Origin: Mariprofundus aestuarium
Lineage (GTDB): Bacteria; Pseudomonadota; Zetaproteobacteria; Mariprofundales; Mariprofundaceae
DNA length: 64,000 bases
Reading direction: 5' to 3'
NCBI RefSeq assembly: GCF_002795805.1
Contig: NZ_CP018799.1
Location: 2,163,001 to 2,227,000, forward strand
Made by a program: the position numbers and the translations under genes. Position 1 is the first letter of the stretch, and each line of letters opens with the position of its first letter. A model generated the notes under the pieces. That model made no database searches and was not told the origin of the DNA. It saw only the letters and a list, made by a program, of their open reading frames with translations. This document shows positions 45,894-56,526 of the stretch, in pieces.

Positions 45894-47585
45894 ATGACAC
45901 CTGTTGTCATGACAATCATAGTACTCAGCCTCTACCTGCTCTTTTACCGTTTCTATGCCAAAAGAATTCTAGCCAGGAAAATATTTGAGCTGGATGATGC
46001 CAACGAGACACCTGCACATGCACTGCGTGATGATGTCGATTACGTCCCCTCCAATAAATACATCCTCTTCGGCCACCACTTCGCCTCTATCGCAGGGCTT
46101 GCGCCTATGCTCGGCCCCGCCATTGCAGTGATCTGGGGCTGGATACCCGCTCTCTGCTGGGTGGTGTTCGGCACCCTGCTGGTCGGCGCAGTGCATGACT
46201 TTTCAGCCCTCGTGCTCTCCATTCGCCATAAAGGACAGAGTGTTGGCAGCATCGCACGCGATGTGATCAGCCCGCGCACACGCCTGCTCTTCCTGCTGGT
46301 CATCTTCTTCCTGGTAGCTCTCGCCATGGGTGTATTCGTGCTTGTTATCTCCGGTCTGTTCGCCGCGCCGGATCTCGCCAATATCCCTGCTACATCACAC
46401 CCTGAAGCCATATTCCCGACCTACTCGCTAATGCTCATTGCCATGGTGATCGGCTTTCTTGTTTATAAAAAGAATATGCCGTTATGGCCAATGATTGCCG
46501 CAGGCTTTGTGCTGATGCTGCTCACCACATGGATCGGCTTGGATATGCCGATTACCGGATTCACTGCCAGTGACTGGACCTGGTCCCTGCTGGTCTACGC
46601 CTTTATCGCCAGCGTACTGCCGGTCTGGCTGCTGCTGCAGCCGCGTGACTTCCTTAACTCACTGCTGCTTTATCTGGCGCTGTTTGCAATGCTGGCAGGC
46701 TTCTTCCTGCTATCTCCCGACTGGGCCGCCCCGGCTATTAACCCGAATCCGGTCGGTGCACCGCCACTGATGCCATTCCTGTTTATCGTCATTGCCTGCG
46801 GTGCAGTCTCCGGCTTCCACGGGCTGGTTGCCTCCGGCACCACCTCCAAGCAGCTGAACCGGGAGAGCGATGCGCCGTTTGTCGGTTATGTCGGCATGAT
46901 CGGTGAATCTCTGCTGGCGCTGCTGGCCGTGCTTGCCACCACCGCCGGTGCCTTCTCATCGCGTGCCGACTGGGAGTCATTTTACGGTTCATGGGATAAG
47001 GCTGCTGGCCTGCACCAGAAACTCGGCATCTTCATTCAGGGCAATGCCAACTTCATCCATCAACTCGGTGTACCGCTCGATTATGCAGCGGCCTTTATCT
47101 CTGTAGTGGTTGTCGGCTTTGCCATGACCTCGGTTGATACAGGCGCCCGCCTCCTGCGCTTCAATCTTGAAGAGATCGGCCAGACCATCGGTGTGAAGGC
47201 ACTGGGCAATCGCTATATCGCCACTTTCCTGGCCGTCGCAGCCATCGGCTTCTTCGCCTTTTTCAAGGTCGATGGAAAACCGGCAGGCCTGTTTCTCTGG
47301 ACGCTGTTTGGCACTACCAACCAGATCCTTGCAGGGCTGACCCTGCTCACCGTTACCATCTACCTCTATCGTAAAAAGAAACCGATCCTCTACACCATGC
47401 TACCGATGCTGCTGGTGTTGGGCGCCACCATTGCCGGCATGGTGATGGGCATCTTCGGCGCCCTCGAAAAAGAGCAGTGGACCGTTGCTATAGTGGGCGC
47501 AGTTATCTTCCTGCTAGCCGGATGGGTACTTGTCGAAGCCATGCTGGTCATCAAAAAAGTCAGGCGGGAAAGAGGCGCCAGCTAG
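45894..47585 (+). CDS. cstA: Carbon starvation protein CstA-family transporter
   Basis: The 563-residue protein has about 14-16 membrane helices and the family motifs FGHHFASIAGLAPMLGPAIAVIWGW, VFGTLLVGAVHDFSALVLSIRHKGQS and IACGAVSGFHGLVASGTTSKQLNRE. CstA-type proteins import peptides or pyruvate under carbon limitation. It is shorter than E. coli CstA (701) and closer to the shorter form of the family. The start at 45894 follows GGGAGG. There is no linked sensor pair. Confidence 0.93.
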   Translation: MTPVVMTIIVLSLYLLFYRFYAKRILARKIFELDDANETPAHALRDDVDYVPSNKYILFGHHFASIAGLAPMLGPAIAVIWGWIPALCWVVFGTLLVGAVHDFSALVLSIRHKGQSVGSIARDVISPRTRLLFLLVIFFLVALAMGVFVLVISGLFAAPDLANIPATSHPEAIFPTYSLMLIAMVIGFLVYKKNMPLWPMIAAGFVLMLLTTWIGLDMPITGFTASDWTWSLLVYAFIASVLPVWLLLQPRDFLNSLLLYLALFAMLAGFFLLSPDWAAPAINPNPVGAPPLMPFLFIVIACGAVSGFHGLVASGTTSKQLNRESDAPFVGYVGMIGESLLALLAVLATTAGAFSSRADWESFYGSWDKAAGLHQKLGIFIQGNANFIHQLGVPLDYAAAFISVVVVGFAMTSVDTGARLLRFNLEEIGQTIGVKALGNRYIATFLAVAAIGFFAFFKVDGKPAGLFLWTLFGTTNQILAGLTLLTVTIYLYRKKKPILYTMLPMLLVLGATIAGMVMGIFGALEKEQWTVAIVGAVIFLLAGWVLVEAMLVIKKVRRERGAS

Positions 47586-47655
47586 CAGCTGAATCTTTGC
47601 CCGGCCGGCCAATTAGACGGGTGCAAAATGGAGATTCTGAAGCTATGCTCGGCAG

Positions 47656-50600
47656 ATGCGCTTTGCTCCATTTGCTCACCTTCATAACCACTCCGACTTC
47701 TCCCTTCTGGGGGCAACCACGCGGGTAGGCCCTATGCTGAAGAGGGTAGCCGAGCTTAAGCAGCCTGCCGTTGCCCTGACCGATTACGGCAATCTTTTTG
47801 GTGCCATTGAGTTCTACTCCAAGGCGATGCAGATGGGCATCAAGCCAATCCTCGGGTGTGAGGTCTTCCTCTGCGAGGATCACACCAAGCGCGTTTCTGA
47901 AGGTCCACGCGGCCCCCGCTTCCCGCAGATGGTGCTGCTGGCACGAAACAACCAGGGCTGGAAAAACCTGCTGAAGCTAATCTCTATCTCCTATATTGAT
48001 GGCTTCTACTACAAACCGCGTGTCGGCAAGCCGATGCTGGCTGAATACAGTGATGGATTGATAGCCCTCTCCTCCGGCTGGAATGGCGAGGTGGAGCAAC
48101 TTCTGCAGAAGGGTGACAGGCAGGGTGCAAAAGCTGCGGCCCGCTTTTATAAGGAGATGTTTCACGAGAACTGCTTCTTTCTCGAAATTCAGCGTCACGG
48201 CAGTTCAGGCCAGGAGGAGATCAACCGTCAGGTGATCGAAATTGCCCATGAACTGGATATTCCGCTGGTCGCCAGTAACAACACACACTTTCTGGAGCGC
48301 GATGACTTCAACTCCTTTGAGGCGATGCTGGCGCTGCAGCAGAACCGCACCCTCAATGATGATGTCACCGGCATCTTCACCCCTGAACACTATTTAAAAT
48401 CCTATGAAGAGATGCAGGAGCTCTTCTCCGATATTCCGGAGGCGCTTGAAAACAGCATACACATCGCCAACCGCTGCAATGTTGACCTACGCTTTGGCAA
48501 TTATCAGCTGCCCGATTTCCAGCCACCTGTGGATATGGAGATCAATGCCTATATGCGCATGCAGTCACGCGAAGGGCTCGACCTGCGCTGGCCGACAATC
48601 CTTGCAGGCTCACCAGATGCAGAGCGCCAACTCTACGACAAAAGGCTTGAATTCGAGCTCGATGTTATCGAAAAGATGGGCTTCCCCGGCTACTTCCTGA
48701 TCGTATCGGACTTCATACTCTGGGCTAAAAACCATGGTATCCCGGTCGGTCCTGGCCGTGGTTCCGGTGCAGGTTCACTGGTCGCCTACGTACTGAAGAT
48801 CACCGACCTTGATCCGATTAAATATGGCCTTCTATTCGAGCGATTCCTCAATCCCGAACGAGTATCGATGCCCGATTTCGATATCGACTTCTGCATGAGT
48901 CGCCGTGAAGAGGTGATCCGCTATGTGACTGAGAAATATGGCGAAGAGAAGGTTTCACAGATCATCACCTTCGGCTCGATGAAGGCCAAAGCGGTGGTGC
49001 GAGATGTCGGGCGAGTGCTCGCCATGGAGCTCTCCAAGGTAAACCTGATCGCCAAACTGATCCCCAACGACATGAAGATGACGCTGGAGAAGGCACTGGT
49101 TGAAGAGCCGAAACTGGCCAAGCTGGTTGATGAGGACACCGAGGTGGCACGCCTGTTCGAGCTGGCGCTGCGGCTTGAGGGGTGCCACCGCAATGCCGGC
49201 AAACATGCCGCCGGTGTCATCATTGGCCGCCAGAACCTCGATGAGACTGCCCCGCTGTTCAAGGTAGCTGGTGAAGAGGGCAAAGTGGTCCAGTGGGACA
49301 TGGGCAGCAGCGAAAAGATGGGGCTGATCAAGTTCGACTTTCTGGGACTTAAAACACTGACCGTCATTGATATCGCCTGCAAACTGATCAAGGAGTATGA
49401 CCCGCGCCCCGAAGCGCAGGCCTTTAATATCGAAACCATCCCCATGGATGATGCCGCCACCTTCAGGTTGATGCAGCGTGGCCAGACCGGAGCTGTATTC
49501 CAAGTGGAGTCTTCGGGCATGCGCGATCTCTTGACCCGCCTGCGCCCCGACTGTTTTGAAGACATCATCGCACTGGTCGCACTCTATCGTCCCGGTCCAC
49601 TTGAATCGGGCATGGTGGACACATTTATCGAATGCAAACACGGGCGTCAGGAGATTGTTTATCTTGTGCCGCAGCTGAAAAATATCTTGCAGGAGACCAA
49701 CGGTGTGATTCTCTATCAGGAGCAGGTGATGCAGATCGCTCAGGTTCTGGCCGGATATTCACTCGGCCAGGCAGATATGCTGCGCCGTGCGATGGGTAAG
49801 AAGAAAGCTTCAGAGATGGCCGAACAGCGCCAGATCTTTATGGAGGGCGCAGAGAAGCAGAAGGTGCCACTGGATCGGGCCGAGCAGATCTTCGACCTGA
49901 TGGAAAAATTCGCTGGCTACGGTTTCAACAAGTCACACTCCGCTGCTTATGCCCTGATCTCCTACCAGACCGCCTACCTCAAGGCCCATTACCCGCAGGC
50001 ATTCATGGCTGCCACCTTCTCCTGCGATATGGGCAACACCGATAAAATCGCAGCGCTGGTCACCGACTGCCGTAATATGGACATTGAAATATTGCCACCA
50101 CACATCAACGAATCGGATTGGGAGTTTCGGCCGGAGAACAGTGCGATCCGCTACGGTCTTGGCGCCATCAAAGGGGTGGGCGAAGCAGCTGTCCGCGAGG
50201 TGGTTGCCGTACGCAAGTCAGATGGAAAATTTGAAACCTTTGAAGACATGATGATGCGTTCTCCGGTGCGCACACTCAACAAGCGCATTCTCGAGGCGCT
50301 GATCAAGGCTGGCGCACTGAAGGGGCTGATTCCGAACCAGAGGGCAGCCCTGGAAGGGCTTGCAGAGGTCGTTGAGAAGCTGTCTCGCAAACGTAAGGAG
50401 TACGCCTCCAACCAGTCGACCCTGTTTGAGGTTGCCGAGCCACAATCTGGGGAGGGTGGCTTCCCACTCATGGAGTCGTGGAATGCCGGAGAACAGCTGC
50501 AGGCTGAGCGCGAGGTGCTCGGTTTTTACCTTACCGGCCACCCGCTGGAAGCCTATCTCAAACGATTCCAGGGGCTTGGCGACTGCAACCTTTCTGAACT

Positions 50601-51147
50601 TGGACAGCGTGAACATGAGAGCCAAATTGTGATTCCGATCGGCATCTCAAGTATCCGCCCCTATAACGGACGCAGTGGCACCATGGCCTTCATACAGGTC
50701 GAAGACCTGCATGGGCAGGCGGAGATGATCTGTTTCGCCAAGCTCTACGCCGAAGTCTCGGAACTGCTGGCGTCAGATGAGCCCCTGCTTGTTGCCGCCA
50801 AGGTGGATACCTCCAAGGATGACCCGGTACTCATTGCCGAGGCAATCACCACTATTGATACGATCCTGCCTGAACTGGTGCATGAAATTCAGATCAGCAC
50901 AGCCAGCATCGCATGGGATGAAGTGACCCTCGCACGTTTGAAATCGATGGCCACGGGCGGTTCGGCAAGGCTTGCATTCCATGTACGGCTTCCAGACGCT
51001 AGTCTTGCGCAATTGATCACAGGTCCGTGCATCAACTGGAGCGATGCAGTTCGGGCCCAACTGGATGCCCGCTTCGGCGTGGAATCCATTCGCGTACGCT
51101 GTAAACCGTGGCAACCGCCTCGCAAGCAGCAGGCACGCAGAGGATAA
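47656..51147 (+). CDS. dnaE: DNA polymerase III alpha subunit
   Basis: The 1163-residue replicative polymerase has an N-terminal PHP domain ([19 protein letters not shown] through about residue 280), the C-family polymerase core with [14 protein letters not shown] and the catalytic [16 protein letters not shown], the fingers [20 protein letters not shown], and a later helix-hairpin-helix and OB-fold region (about 985-1075) before the tail. The length is normal. The PHP motif HLHNHSDFS is intact, unlike in some enteric proteins. It is read into accA, whose start follows its stop by 11 bases. Confidence 0.97.
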   Translation: MRFAPFAHLHNHSDFSLLGATTRVGPMLKRVAELKQPAVALTDYGNLFGAIEFYSKAMQMGIKPILGCEVFLCEDHTKRVSEGPRGPRFPQMVLLARNNQGWKNLLKLISISYIDGFYYKPRVGKPMLAEYSDGLIALSSGWNGEVEQLLQKGDRQGAKAAARFYKEMFHENCFFLEIQRHGSSGQEEINRQVIEIAHELDIPLVASNNTHFLERDDFNSFEAMLALQQNRTLNDDVTGIFTPEHYLKSYEEMQELFSDIPEALENSIHIANRCNVDLRFGNYQLPDFQPPVDMEINAYMRMQSREGLDLRWPTILAGSPDAERQLYDKRLEFELDVIEKMGFPGYFLIVSDFILWAKNHGIPVGPGRGSGAGSLVAYVLKITDLDPIKYGLLFERFLNPERVSMPDFDIDFCMSRREEVIRYVTEKYGEEKVSQIITFGSMKAKAVVRDVGRVLAMELSKVNLIAKLIPNDMKMTLEKALVEEPKLAKLVDEDTEVARLFELALRLEGCHRNAGKHAAGVIIGRQNLDETAPLFKVAGEEGKVVQWDMGSSEKMGLIKFDFLGLKTLTVIDIACKLIKEYDPRPEAQAFNIETIPMDDAATFRLMQRGQTGAVFQVESSGMRDLLTRLRPDCFEDIIALVALYRPGPLESGMVDTFIECKHGRQEIVYLVPQLKNILQETNGVILYQEQVMQIAQVLAGYSLGQADMLRRAMGKKKASEMAEQRQIFMEGAEKQKVPLDRAEQIFDLMEKFAGYGFNKSHSAAYALISYQTAYLKAHYPQAFMAATFSCDMGNTDKIAALVTDCRNMDIEILPPHINESDWEFRPENSAIRYGLGAIKGVGEAAVREVVAVRKSDGKFETFEDMMMRSPVRTLNKRILEALIKAGALKGLIPNQRAALEGLAEVVEKLSRKRKEYASNQSTLFEVAEPQSGEGGFPLMESWNAGEQLQAEREVLGFYLTGHPLEAYLKRFQGLGDCNLSELGQREHESQIVIPIGISSIRPYNGRSGTMAFIQVEDLHGQAEMICFAKLYAEVSELLASDEPLLVAAKVDTSKDDPVLIAEAITTIDTILPELVHEIQISTASIAWDEVTLARLKSMATGGSARLAFHVRLPDASLAQLITGPCINWSDAVRAQLDARFGVESIRVRCKPWQPPRKQQARRG

Positions 51148-51158
51148 GAGAGGGTTTT

Positions 51159-52115
51159 ATGGCTTACAGCTATCTTGAATTTGAACGTCCGATTGCAGAA
51201 CTGACATCGAAGATCGAAGATCTCTCAGGCATGGGTAAAGACTCCGGTGTAAATATCGCCGAAGAGGTGGAGCGCCTGAACAGCAAAAAGGATAAGCTGG
51301 TTGAGCAGATCTACAGCAAAGCGACCCGCGCCCAGATCTGCCAGCTCTCCCGCCATCCCGATCGCCCCTACATCCTCGATTATATCCCGCATATGTTCGA
51401 TGATTTTCAGGAGCTGCACGGTGACCGCGCATTTGCCGACGATGGCGCCATTGTCGGTGGCCTTGCCAACTTCCGCGGCAAGAGCGTTATGGTCGTCGGC
51501 CACCAGAAAGGGCGTGACACCAAAGAGAAACTGCGACGCAACTTTGGCATGCCAAGACCAGAGGGCTACCGTAAGGCTCTGCGACTGTTTAAACTCGCAG
51601 AGCGTTTTGAGATTCCCGTACTTACCTTTATCGATACCGCTGGCGCATGGCCCGGCATTGATGCTGAAGAGCGTGGCCAGAGTGAAGCGATTGCACGCAA
51701 CCTTCTGGAACTTGCTGCACTGAAAACACCAATCATCTGCACCGTTATCGGTGAAGGTGGCTCCGGTGGTGCATTGGCTATCGGTGTTGGTGACCGCATG
51801 TATATGCAGCAGTTCTCAACCTACTCGGTGATTTCACCTGAAGGTTGTGCGGCGATCCTCTGGCGCGACCGCGCCCATGCAGCTGAGGCTGCCGAAGCAC
51901 TCAAACCAACTGCTATCGACCTGCAGAAACTGGGGCTGATTGATGCGATCATCCCTGAGCCAAAAGAGGGTGCGCATCGCAATATCGAAGAAGCAGCCGA
52001 GCTGATGTCTGATCTACTGGAAAAATCGATTAACGAGCTGCTTAAGACACCACTGGATCAACTTCTTGCCAACCGTACCAAGCGCCTGCGCAATATAGGT
52101 TCATTCAGCAGCTGA
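51159..52115 (+). CDS. accA: Acetyl-CoA carboxylase carboxyltransferase subunit alpha
   Basis: The 318-residue protein, exactly the usual length, has the N-terminal helical [22 protein letters not shown] and the carboxyltransferase motifs [40 protein letters not shown] and [18 protein letters not shown]. With AccD it moves the carboxyl group from biotin to acetyl-CoA, the first step of fatty acid synthesis. The ATG at 51159 follows AGAGGG; the frame extends into dnaE. The dnaE - accA order is as in E. coli. Confidence 0.97.
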   Translation: MAYSYLEFERPIAELTSKIEDLSGMGKDSGVNIAEEVERLNSKKDKLVEQIYSKATRAQICQLSRHPDRPYILDYIPHMFDDFQELHGDRAFADDGAIVGGLANFRGKSVMVVGHQKGRDTKEKLRRNFGMPRPEGYRKALRLFKLAERFEIPVLTFIDTAGAWPGIDAEERGQSEAIARNLLELAALKTPIICTVIGEGGSGGALAIGVGDRMYMQQFSTYSVISPEGCAAILWRDRAHAAEAAEALKPTAIDLQKLGLIDAIIPEPKEGAHRNIEEAAELMSDLLEKSINELLKTPLDQLLANRTKRLRNIGSFSS

Positions 52116-52292
52116 TCTTGCCATAGCCTGGCATACAAGGAACGCCGCAAACGGCGAGCCTCAAGGGGGATTTCTCTGCCCCCTCCAGCGCAGAGTGGGC
52201 AGGTAGAGGCGCGCCCAACAGAAGCCAGAAAAACATCAGGGTTGAGTATTCCCGCCTTATGATGAAGCCTCTCCTTGTAGAGGAGGGCTGTT

Positions 52293-52982
52293 ATGGCTAA
52301 AAAAAGCTTATCCGACCTCATCGGCATCGAACTCAATCCATCCAGTCATGCCGAAAAATTAATCTCCGGCCTTGGTGGGTTCATCGCCATTTTCATGATT
52401 ATCGTGATCAGCTACTCAGTTCTGGGGGCCGATGCCTATCTTATTGTCGCCTCTATGGGGGCTGCCACTGTTCTACTCTTTGCCATACCACACGGCCCTC
52501 TTTCACAGCCTTGGCCACTTTTCGGCGGCAATCTCATCTCTGCCTTGATTGGAGTGACCTGCGCCCAACTGGTTCCCGATACTTATATCGCCGCCGCATT
52601 AGCCGTTGGAATTTCGGTTACGGCCATGCATTACCTCAGGTGCATCCATCCACCGGGCGGTGCTACCGCCCTTTCCGCTGTGATCGGCGGTGCTGCTGTT
52701 GAAGAACTGGGCTATATGTATGTCATTACACCGGTGCTGCTCAATATCGCTTTGATCTTCGCCGTCGCAGTAAGCTTCAACTTTCTATTCAAATGGCGTC
52801 GCTATCCAGCTCAATTGGCCGCCGATAAAGTTACACTCTCGCCAAAGCTTACACATGAGAGCATAAAGCATGCGCTGAAACAGATCGATTCATTTGTTGA
52901 TGCCAGCGAAGATGACCTTAACCGCATCTATGAACTGGCCCTTGAGTTTGACAAGAATCATGAAAAACAGTTCTCCAAATAG
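52293..52982 (+). CDS. HPP-family membrane protein
   Basis: The 229-residue protein has about five helices between residues 25 and 165 and the motif HPPGGATALSAVIGG that names the family. SMGAATVLLFAIPHGPLSQPWPLFGGNLIS is the other conserved stretch. A soluble C-terminal part of about 55 residues follows. A member in cyanobacteria is a chloroplast-type nitrite transporter, but for most the substrate is unknown. The start follows GTAGAGGAGG. It lies 177 bases after accA. Confidence 0.87.
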   Translation: MAKKSLSDLIGIELNPSSHAEKLISGLGGFIAIFMIIVISYSVLGADAYLIVASMGAATVLLFAIPHGPLSQPWPLFGGNLISALIGVTCAQLVPDTYIAAALAVGISVTAMHYLRCIHPPGGATALSAVIGGAAVEELGYMYVITPVLLNIALIFAVAVSFNFLFKWRRYPAQLAADKVTLSPKLTHESIKHALKQIDSFVDASEDDLNRIYELALEFDKNHEKQFSK

Positions 52983-53004
52983 GTCATTAGGCCAAGTAAG
53001 GGAC

Positions 53005-53035
53005 AAAAAAAAGCACCCCGCCGAGGCGAGGTGCT
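53005..53035 (-). terminator. Intrinsic terminator of the cold-shock gene
   Basis: On the minus strand AGCACCTCGCC and GGCGGGGTGCT form a long GC-rich stem (one G-U), followed by eight T. It lies 37 bases past the stop of the cold-shock gene and 22 bases past the convergent HPP gene. Confidence 0.87.
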
Positions 53036-53071
53036 AATTATGCTTTAGTTAAAAACTAAAGTATGAAACTC

Positions 53072-53275
53072 TTACTGAGGATAAACGTTACGAGCCTGTG
53101 GGCCCTTCTGTCCGTCTTCTACTTCATACTCAACCTTCTGGCCTTCAACGAGTGACTTGAAGCCATCGCCCTGAATTGCGGAGAAGTGTACGAACACATC
53201 GTCGCCACCATCATCCTGTGCGATGAAGCCGAAACCTTTAGAGTCATTGAACCACTTAACTGTACCTGTTGCCAT
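53072..53275 (-). CDS. Cold-shock-domain RNA chaperone, CspA family
   Basis: The 67-residue protein has RNA-binding motifs RNP1 (KGFGFIAQ) and RNP2 ([10 protein letters not shown]) and the usual start [15 protein letters not shown]. It melts RNA secondary structure. The start follows GAGGA by nine bases. The upstream region is AT-rich with a TATAAT at about 40 bases before the start, so a promoter and short leader fit there. It could be any of CspA, CspC or CspE; no symbol is assigned. Confidence 0.96.
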   Translation of the reverse strand: MATGTVKWFNDSKGFGFIAQDDGGDDVFVHFSAIQGDGFKSLVEGQKVEYEVEDGQKGPQARNVYPQ

Positions 53276-53491
53276 TTTAAAAATCCTCGATTAATCTATT
53301 AATCTAATTATTATATAGTGCAAAACTGTTCATTTGAGATGTTTCAGTGAAGATAAATCAAGAAGAAACTTCTGAATCTGCCTAGAAAAACCACCAACAA
53401 TCATGTTCTGCGGAACGCACTGTATGTCAGCCGCAACCATTAAGCTAGCAAAAGATCAATACCGAAGTGTGGCAACATGCCGCTACGGCGA

Positions 53492-54448
53492 TCAATCACC
53501 CGCAGAACTTGCCTGAGGCACCGCAACAGGAGTCAGTTGCGGGTGGTCAATTGTTCCTCCCACAAGCATCTCGCCGGAGAGCAGCCCTGCCGTACGAATC
53601 GTCCCATGAAGATTGCGGTTAGAGACTACGCTGACATCACCTGCAGCATTGATCAGCGGGGAAAATATCTCAAGGTTATTCAGATGCTGGTCCACCCCGC
53701 GCGCCTGCAGCGAAAAGCGGATCAGATCGTAGCCAATGGTCAGGCCTCCCAGCATAAGCTGGCCTGAGCGGATACGCACCGGTCCATCTGCCTTCAGGCC
53801 ATTTTGTATTGCAGCAGGCCATCTCCCCTCTGTAGAGATATCGAGCTCCGCACTTAAAGTACCATTCAATGACTGGTGGGCCCCAACATCCAGAATCAGT
53901 GGCTGAAGCTGAATCGTATGTAGCGTGGCCCTGCCGACCATCGAGAGTTGCCCGCGTTCTGCAGGCGAAACAACAGCATCAAGTTTTACCTCACCGTCAT
54001 AGAGGATGGCTTGCCATTCATCCAATTTTACCTGATCCCGGCTTATCCGAACCTTTCCATTCACGCTGTCGATATGCAAAACAGGCTTAGCAGCCCCACC
54101 TGCCCGCTTAGGGAATTTCATCTCGATACCAATCAGCTCAAACCCGCTTAACTCCAGAGAACCACGAATCAGTGGTAACAGGGCAAGTAAAACCGCTCCG
54201 GATTCCGCATGCATCTCAGATACAGCGCCTTCCCCCTCTCCGGCAACAATATTCACTGCCCTCAGTTCCACTACTGGAAAAAGGCGGAGTGATACCCCAC
54301 CGACACTCACCGCCATCCCGGATGTTCGGCTTGCATGCTCCTCAACCAGATCCTTGAGCACATCGGAGGGCAGCAGCACGGGTGCTGCAAACAGCAGCAA
54401 CACGACTGTTGCAATAGAGAGCAGCGTATAGCGGATAACCTTGCCCAT
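53492..54448 (-). CDS. AsmA-like envelope protein
   Basis: The 318-residue protein starts with a membrane helix (about 5-27; YTLLSIATVVLLLFAAPVLLP) then an AsmA-type N-domain with KDLVEEHASRTSGMAVSVGGVSLRLFPVVELRAVNI. The rest is beta-rich: VNGKVRISRDQVKLDEW and later GPVRIRSGQLMLGGLTIGYDLIRF fit the repeating groove strands. AsmA family members carry phospholipids between the membranes. It is about half the size of E. coli AsmA. It comes right after the OmpA-type lipoprotein gene across a terminator. Confidence 0.82.
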   Translation of the reverse strand: MGKVIRYTLLSIATVVLLLFAAPVLLPSDVLKDLVEEHASRTSGMAVSVGGVSLRLFPVVELRAVNIVAGEGEGAVSEMHAESGAVLLALLPLIRGSLELSGFELIGIEMKFPKRAGGAAKPVLHIDSVNGKVRISRDQVKLDEWQAILYDGEVKLDAVVSPAERGQLSMVGRATLHTIQLQPLILDVGAHQSLNGTLSAELDISTEGRWPAAIQNGLKADGPVRIRSGQLMLGGLTIGYDLIRFSLQARGVDQHLNNLEIFSPLINAAGDVSVVSNRNLHGTIRTAGLLSGEMLVGGTIDHPQLTPVAVPQASSAGD

Positions 54449-54465
54449 AATTTTCCTCCTGAAAC

Positions 54466-54496
54466 AAAAAAAAACCCGGCCGCTAAGCCGGGTTTT
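54466..54496 (-). terminator. Bidirectional-looking terminator after the OmpA-type gene
   Basis: AAAACCCGGC and GCCGGGTTTT (loop of six) form a 10-bp stem with T-run on the minus strand continuing to nine T. It lies 17 bases past the lipoprotein stop and just before the AsmA-like gene. Confidence 0.88.
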
Positions 54497-54513
54497 TCTT
54501 ACTGTTGAGTGGC

Positions 54514-55194
54514 TTACTGAATATCCCTGTCTGGAACAATCAGCATCTCCACACGACGATTCAGCTGCCTGCCCGCTTCGGTATCGTTGGTCGCTCGTGG
54601 CTGCAGTTCACCACGTCCGTCAGCAATGACCCTTCTCGAGTCCACACCACGGTCGGCCAGGTACCAACCTACAGCATTCGCCCGCTGCTCGGAGAGGTTC
54701 TGATTATAGGCTGTAGATCCACGGCTGTCGGTATGGCCGGTGATTTTGATGGTTGTGCGCGGATAGCGATTTAGAATATCAGCAACCTTATCCAGCGTAT
54801 TGTTGAAAGCAGGCTTCAGCTGTGCCGAGTTATAATCAAATGAAACCTCGGAATTCATGGTGATCTTCAGGTTCTCATTCTGCAGTCGCTCAACCTCAAT
54901 CTGATTGGCACGACGCTCCTCCTCCAGCACACGCTTGAATTCAGCCTCCTGATTGTCCATATAACGACCAACACCTGCACCAAGCAGCCCGCCCGCAGCA
55001 CCTCCAATCAGCGCCCCGCGCAGTGCGCCGCCGGAACGATCCTGCTGATGGCCGATCACAGCACCAGCAATGGCTCCAATGGTTGCACCCACTGCCGCTT
55101 TCTCTTTCGTATGTCTGTTCGGGTCATCCGGAGTGGTTGCACATCCGGTAAAGGTGAGACCTGCTGCCACCATCAATAACATTACTCGTTTCAT
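54514..55194 (-). CDS. OmpA-family lipoprotein, YiaD-like
   Basis: The 226-residue protein has a lipobox LTFTGC (Cys18), a glycine-zipper membrane region (about 35-75; VGATIGAIAGAVIGH, GALIGGAAGGLLGAGVG), a coiled-coil (about 80-105) and a C-terminal OmpA peptidoglycan-binding domain (about 115-222) with ITGHTDSRGSTAYNQNLSEQRANAV. It should tie the outer membrane to peptidoglycan. The layout matches E. coli YiaD and similar proteins. The start has a GGA site. Confidence 0.92.
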   Translation of the reverse strand: MKRVMLLMVAAGLTFTGCATTPDDPNRHTKEKAAVGATIGAIAGAVIGHQQDRSGGALRGALIGGAAGGLLGAGVGRYMDNQEAEFKRVLEEERRANQIEVERLQNENLKITMNSEVSFDYNSAQLKPAFNNTLDKVADILNRYPRTTIKITGHTDSRGSTAYNQNLSEQRANAVGWYLADRGVDSRRVIADGRGELQPRATNDTEAGRQLNRRVEMLIVPDRDIQ

Positions 55195-55496
55195 CTTTCT
55201 GTCCTCCGTAACACGTTACCTGTTTGATTCAACGGCAGATCCCGCTGTCATCCGGAAAGCGTCGCAGGCTTTCCGATTCTCAATCTCGTTCGTTCTGCGC
55301 AAGCATACCGATTTCACAATCAACTGAAAGCAGGCATAGCACAAATACGTTTAGATATTGAGCCAATCATAGCATCTACCCTCAGGCTAGAGCCTATGAC
55401 GATGATCACCAAGCGTAATTTACGCACCTTCAGGGCCTTCAAACCCGGCATCATGCCCTGCTTTGCCTCTTTCCGGTTTTCATACAGACTCCTGGC
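55195..55496. other. Divergent gap between the OmpA-type and hydroxylase genes
   Basis: About 300 bases that must hold the two divergent promoters. One 8-bp stem-loop (CGGAAAGC at 55253, GCTTTCCG at 55268) lies about 60 bases before the OmpA-type start. A minus-strand reading frame crosses the region but has no good ribosome site and runs into the opposite gene; I do not call it. No other structure seen. Confidence 0.4.
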
Positions 55497-56315
55497 ATGG
55501 ATGAACCCACCCTCAGGCTTGCTGCATTTCTTATAATATTTGGCTGCATGGCACTGGCACAGGCAGTCGTACCCCGCCGCAATCTCCATTTCGGCTATCG
55601 CCGCTGGCCTGCCAATCTCGGCATTGTTTTGCTCGACATCCTGGTCATACGCCTTCTCTTTCCTGCAGGGGCAGTCGGCGCCTCAATATGGGCCGAAGCA
55701 AATGGTATCGGTCTGTTTCATATGATCGAGCTGCCGGCAGCCATGGAAATGGCTCTCTCCATCATCCTTCTCGATCTGGTTATTTACACCCAGCATCTGA
55801 TTTTTCACGCCGTACCACTGTTGTGGCGACTGCACAGTGTCCATCACGCCGACCGCGACATCGATGTGACAACTGGGCTACGCTTTCACCCTATCGAAAT
55901 TATTCTCTCCATGCTGGTCAAACTCACCTTCGTAATCCTGCTCGGTGTTCCGGCCATAGCCGTAGTGCTATTCGAGGTCATTCTCAATGGTATGGCGATG
56001 TTCAACCATGCCAACTTCCACCTTCCTAAAAAGGTCGATGCGGTAATACGTCTGCTGCTCGTTACCCCGGATGTGCATCGCATTCACCACTCTGTAATCC
56101 AGCAGGAGACCGACAGCAACTTCGGTTTCAACCTCAGCATTTGGGATCGCATCTTCGGCACATGGCGGGAACAGCCGGAGCGGGGACATGAGGCGATGAC
56201 CATAGGGCTGGAGCGGCTGCAATCTGCTCCCACCCACAACCTGATCTTCATGCTGCGCTTGCCGTTTCAGCGTGATTTGGGCCAGTATCCGAACTCCAAT
56301 CAAGAACAGGAGTAG
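55497..56315 (+). CDS. Fatty acid hydroxylase/sterol desaturase family protein
   Basis: The 272-residue membrane enzyme has three His boxes: HLIFHAVPLLWRLHSVHHADRDID, HANFH and PDVHRIHHS, which bind a di-iron centre. About four membrane helices precede and separate them. Members hydroxylate or desaturate lipids; the substrate here is unknown. The ATG at 55497 is the first in frame; its ribosome site is weak. It is read into the Bfd-like gene five bases downstream, so the small cysteine protein may serve it as an electron donor (inference from position). Confidence 0.9.
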   Translation: MDEPTLRLAAFLIIFGCMALAQAVVPRRNLHFGYRRWPANLGIVLLDILVIRLLFPAGAVGASIWAEANGIGLFHMIELPAAMEMALSIILLDLVIYTQHLIFHAVPLLWRLHSVHHADRDIDVTTGLRFHPIEIILSMLVKLTFVILLGVPAIAVVLFEVILNGMAMFNHANFHLPKKVDAVIRLLLVTPDVHRIHHSVIQQETDSNFGFNLSIWDRIFGTWREQPERGHEAMTIGLERLQSAPTHNLIFMLRLPFQRDLGQYPNSNQEQE

Positions 56316-56319
56316 AACC

Positions 56320-56523
56320 ATGTGTGATGAGAAGGTCAATCGTTGCGAATGCATTAATAAAACATTCGAGCAGTTGAAGGGTTTTGAAAACCTTGCCGCC
56401 GCGCAAAAAGCGACCGGATGTGGAATCGAGTGTGAGGGCTGCCTCCCCTACCTGAAGCTGATGTTTGCCAGCGGTGAAACGGCATTTGACCTTGAAGACC
56501 CGCGATTGGCGGACTATCAGTAA
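56320..56523 (+). CDS. Six-cysteine small protein, Bfd-like [2Fe-2S] candidate
   Basis: The 67-residue protein has Cys at 2, 9, 11, 34, 38 and 41. The pattern CxC, then 22 residues, then CxxxCxxC resembles the BFD [2Fe-2S] domain (CxC, about 31-34 residues, CxxC), with a shorter spacer and an extra Cys. The start is set by AGGAG seven bases upstream and not by the longer frame from 56272. It lies between the hydroxylase and the AI-2E family permease and is probably co-transcribed with both. Cluster binding is inferred. Confidence 0.75.
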   Translation: MCDEKVNRCECINKTFEQLKGFENLAAAQKATGCGIECEGCLPYLKLMFASGETAFDLEDPRLADYQ

Positions 56524-56526
56524 GCG

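Noticed and set aside
55320-55589. An 89-codon minus-strand frame in the gap before the hydroxylase gene
   Set aside because: No convincing ribosome site, runs antisense into the hydroxylase gene, and has no signal peptide or domain.
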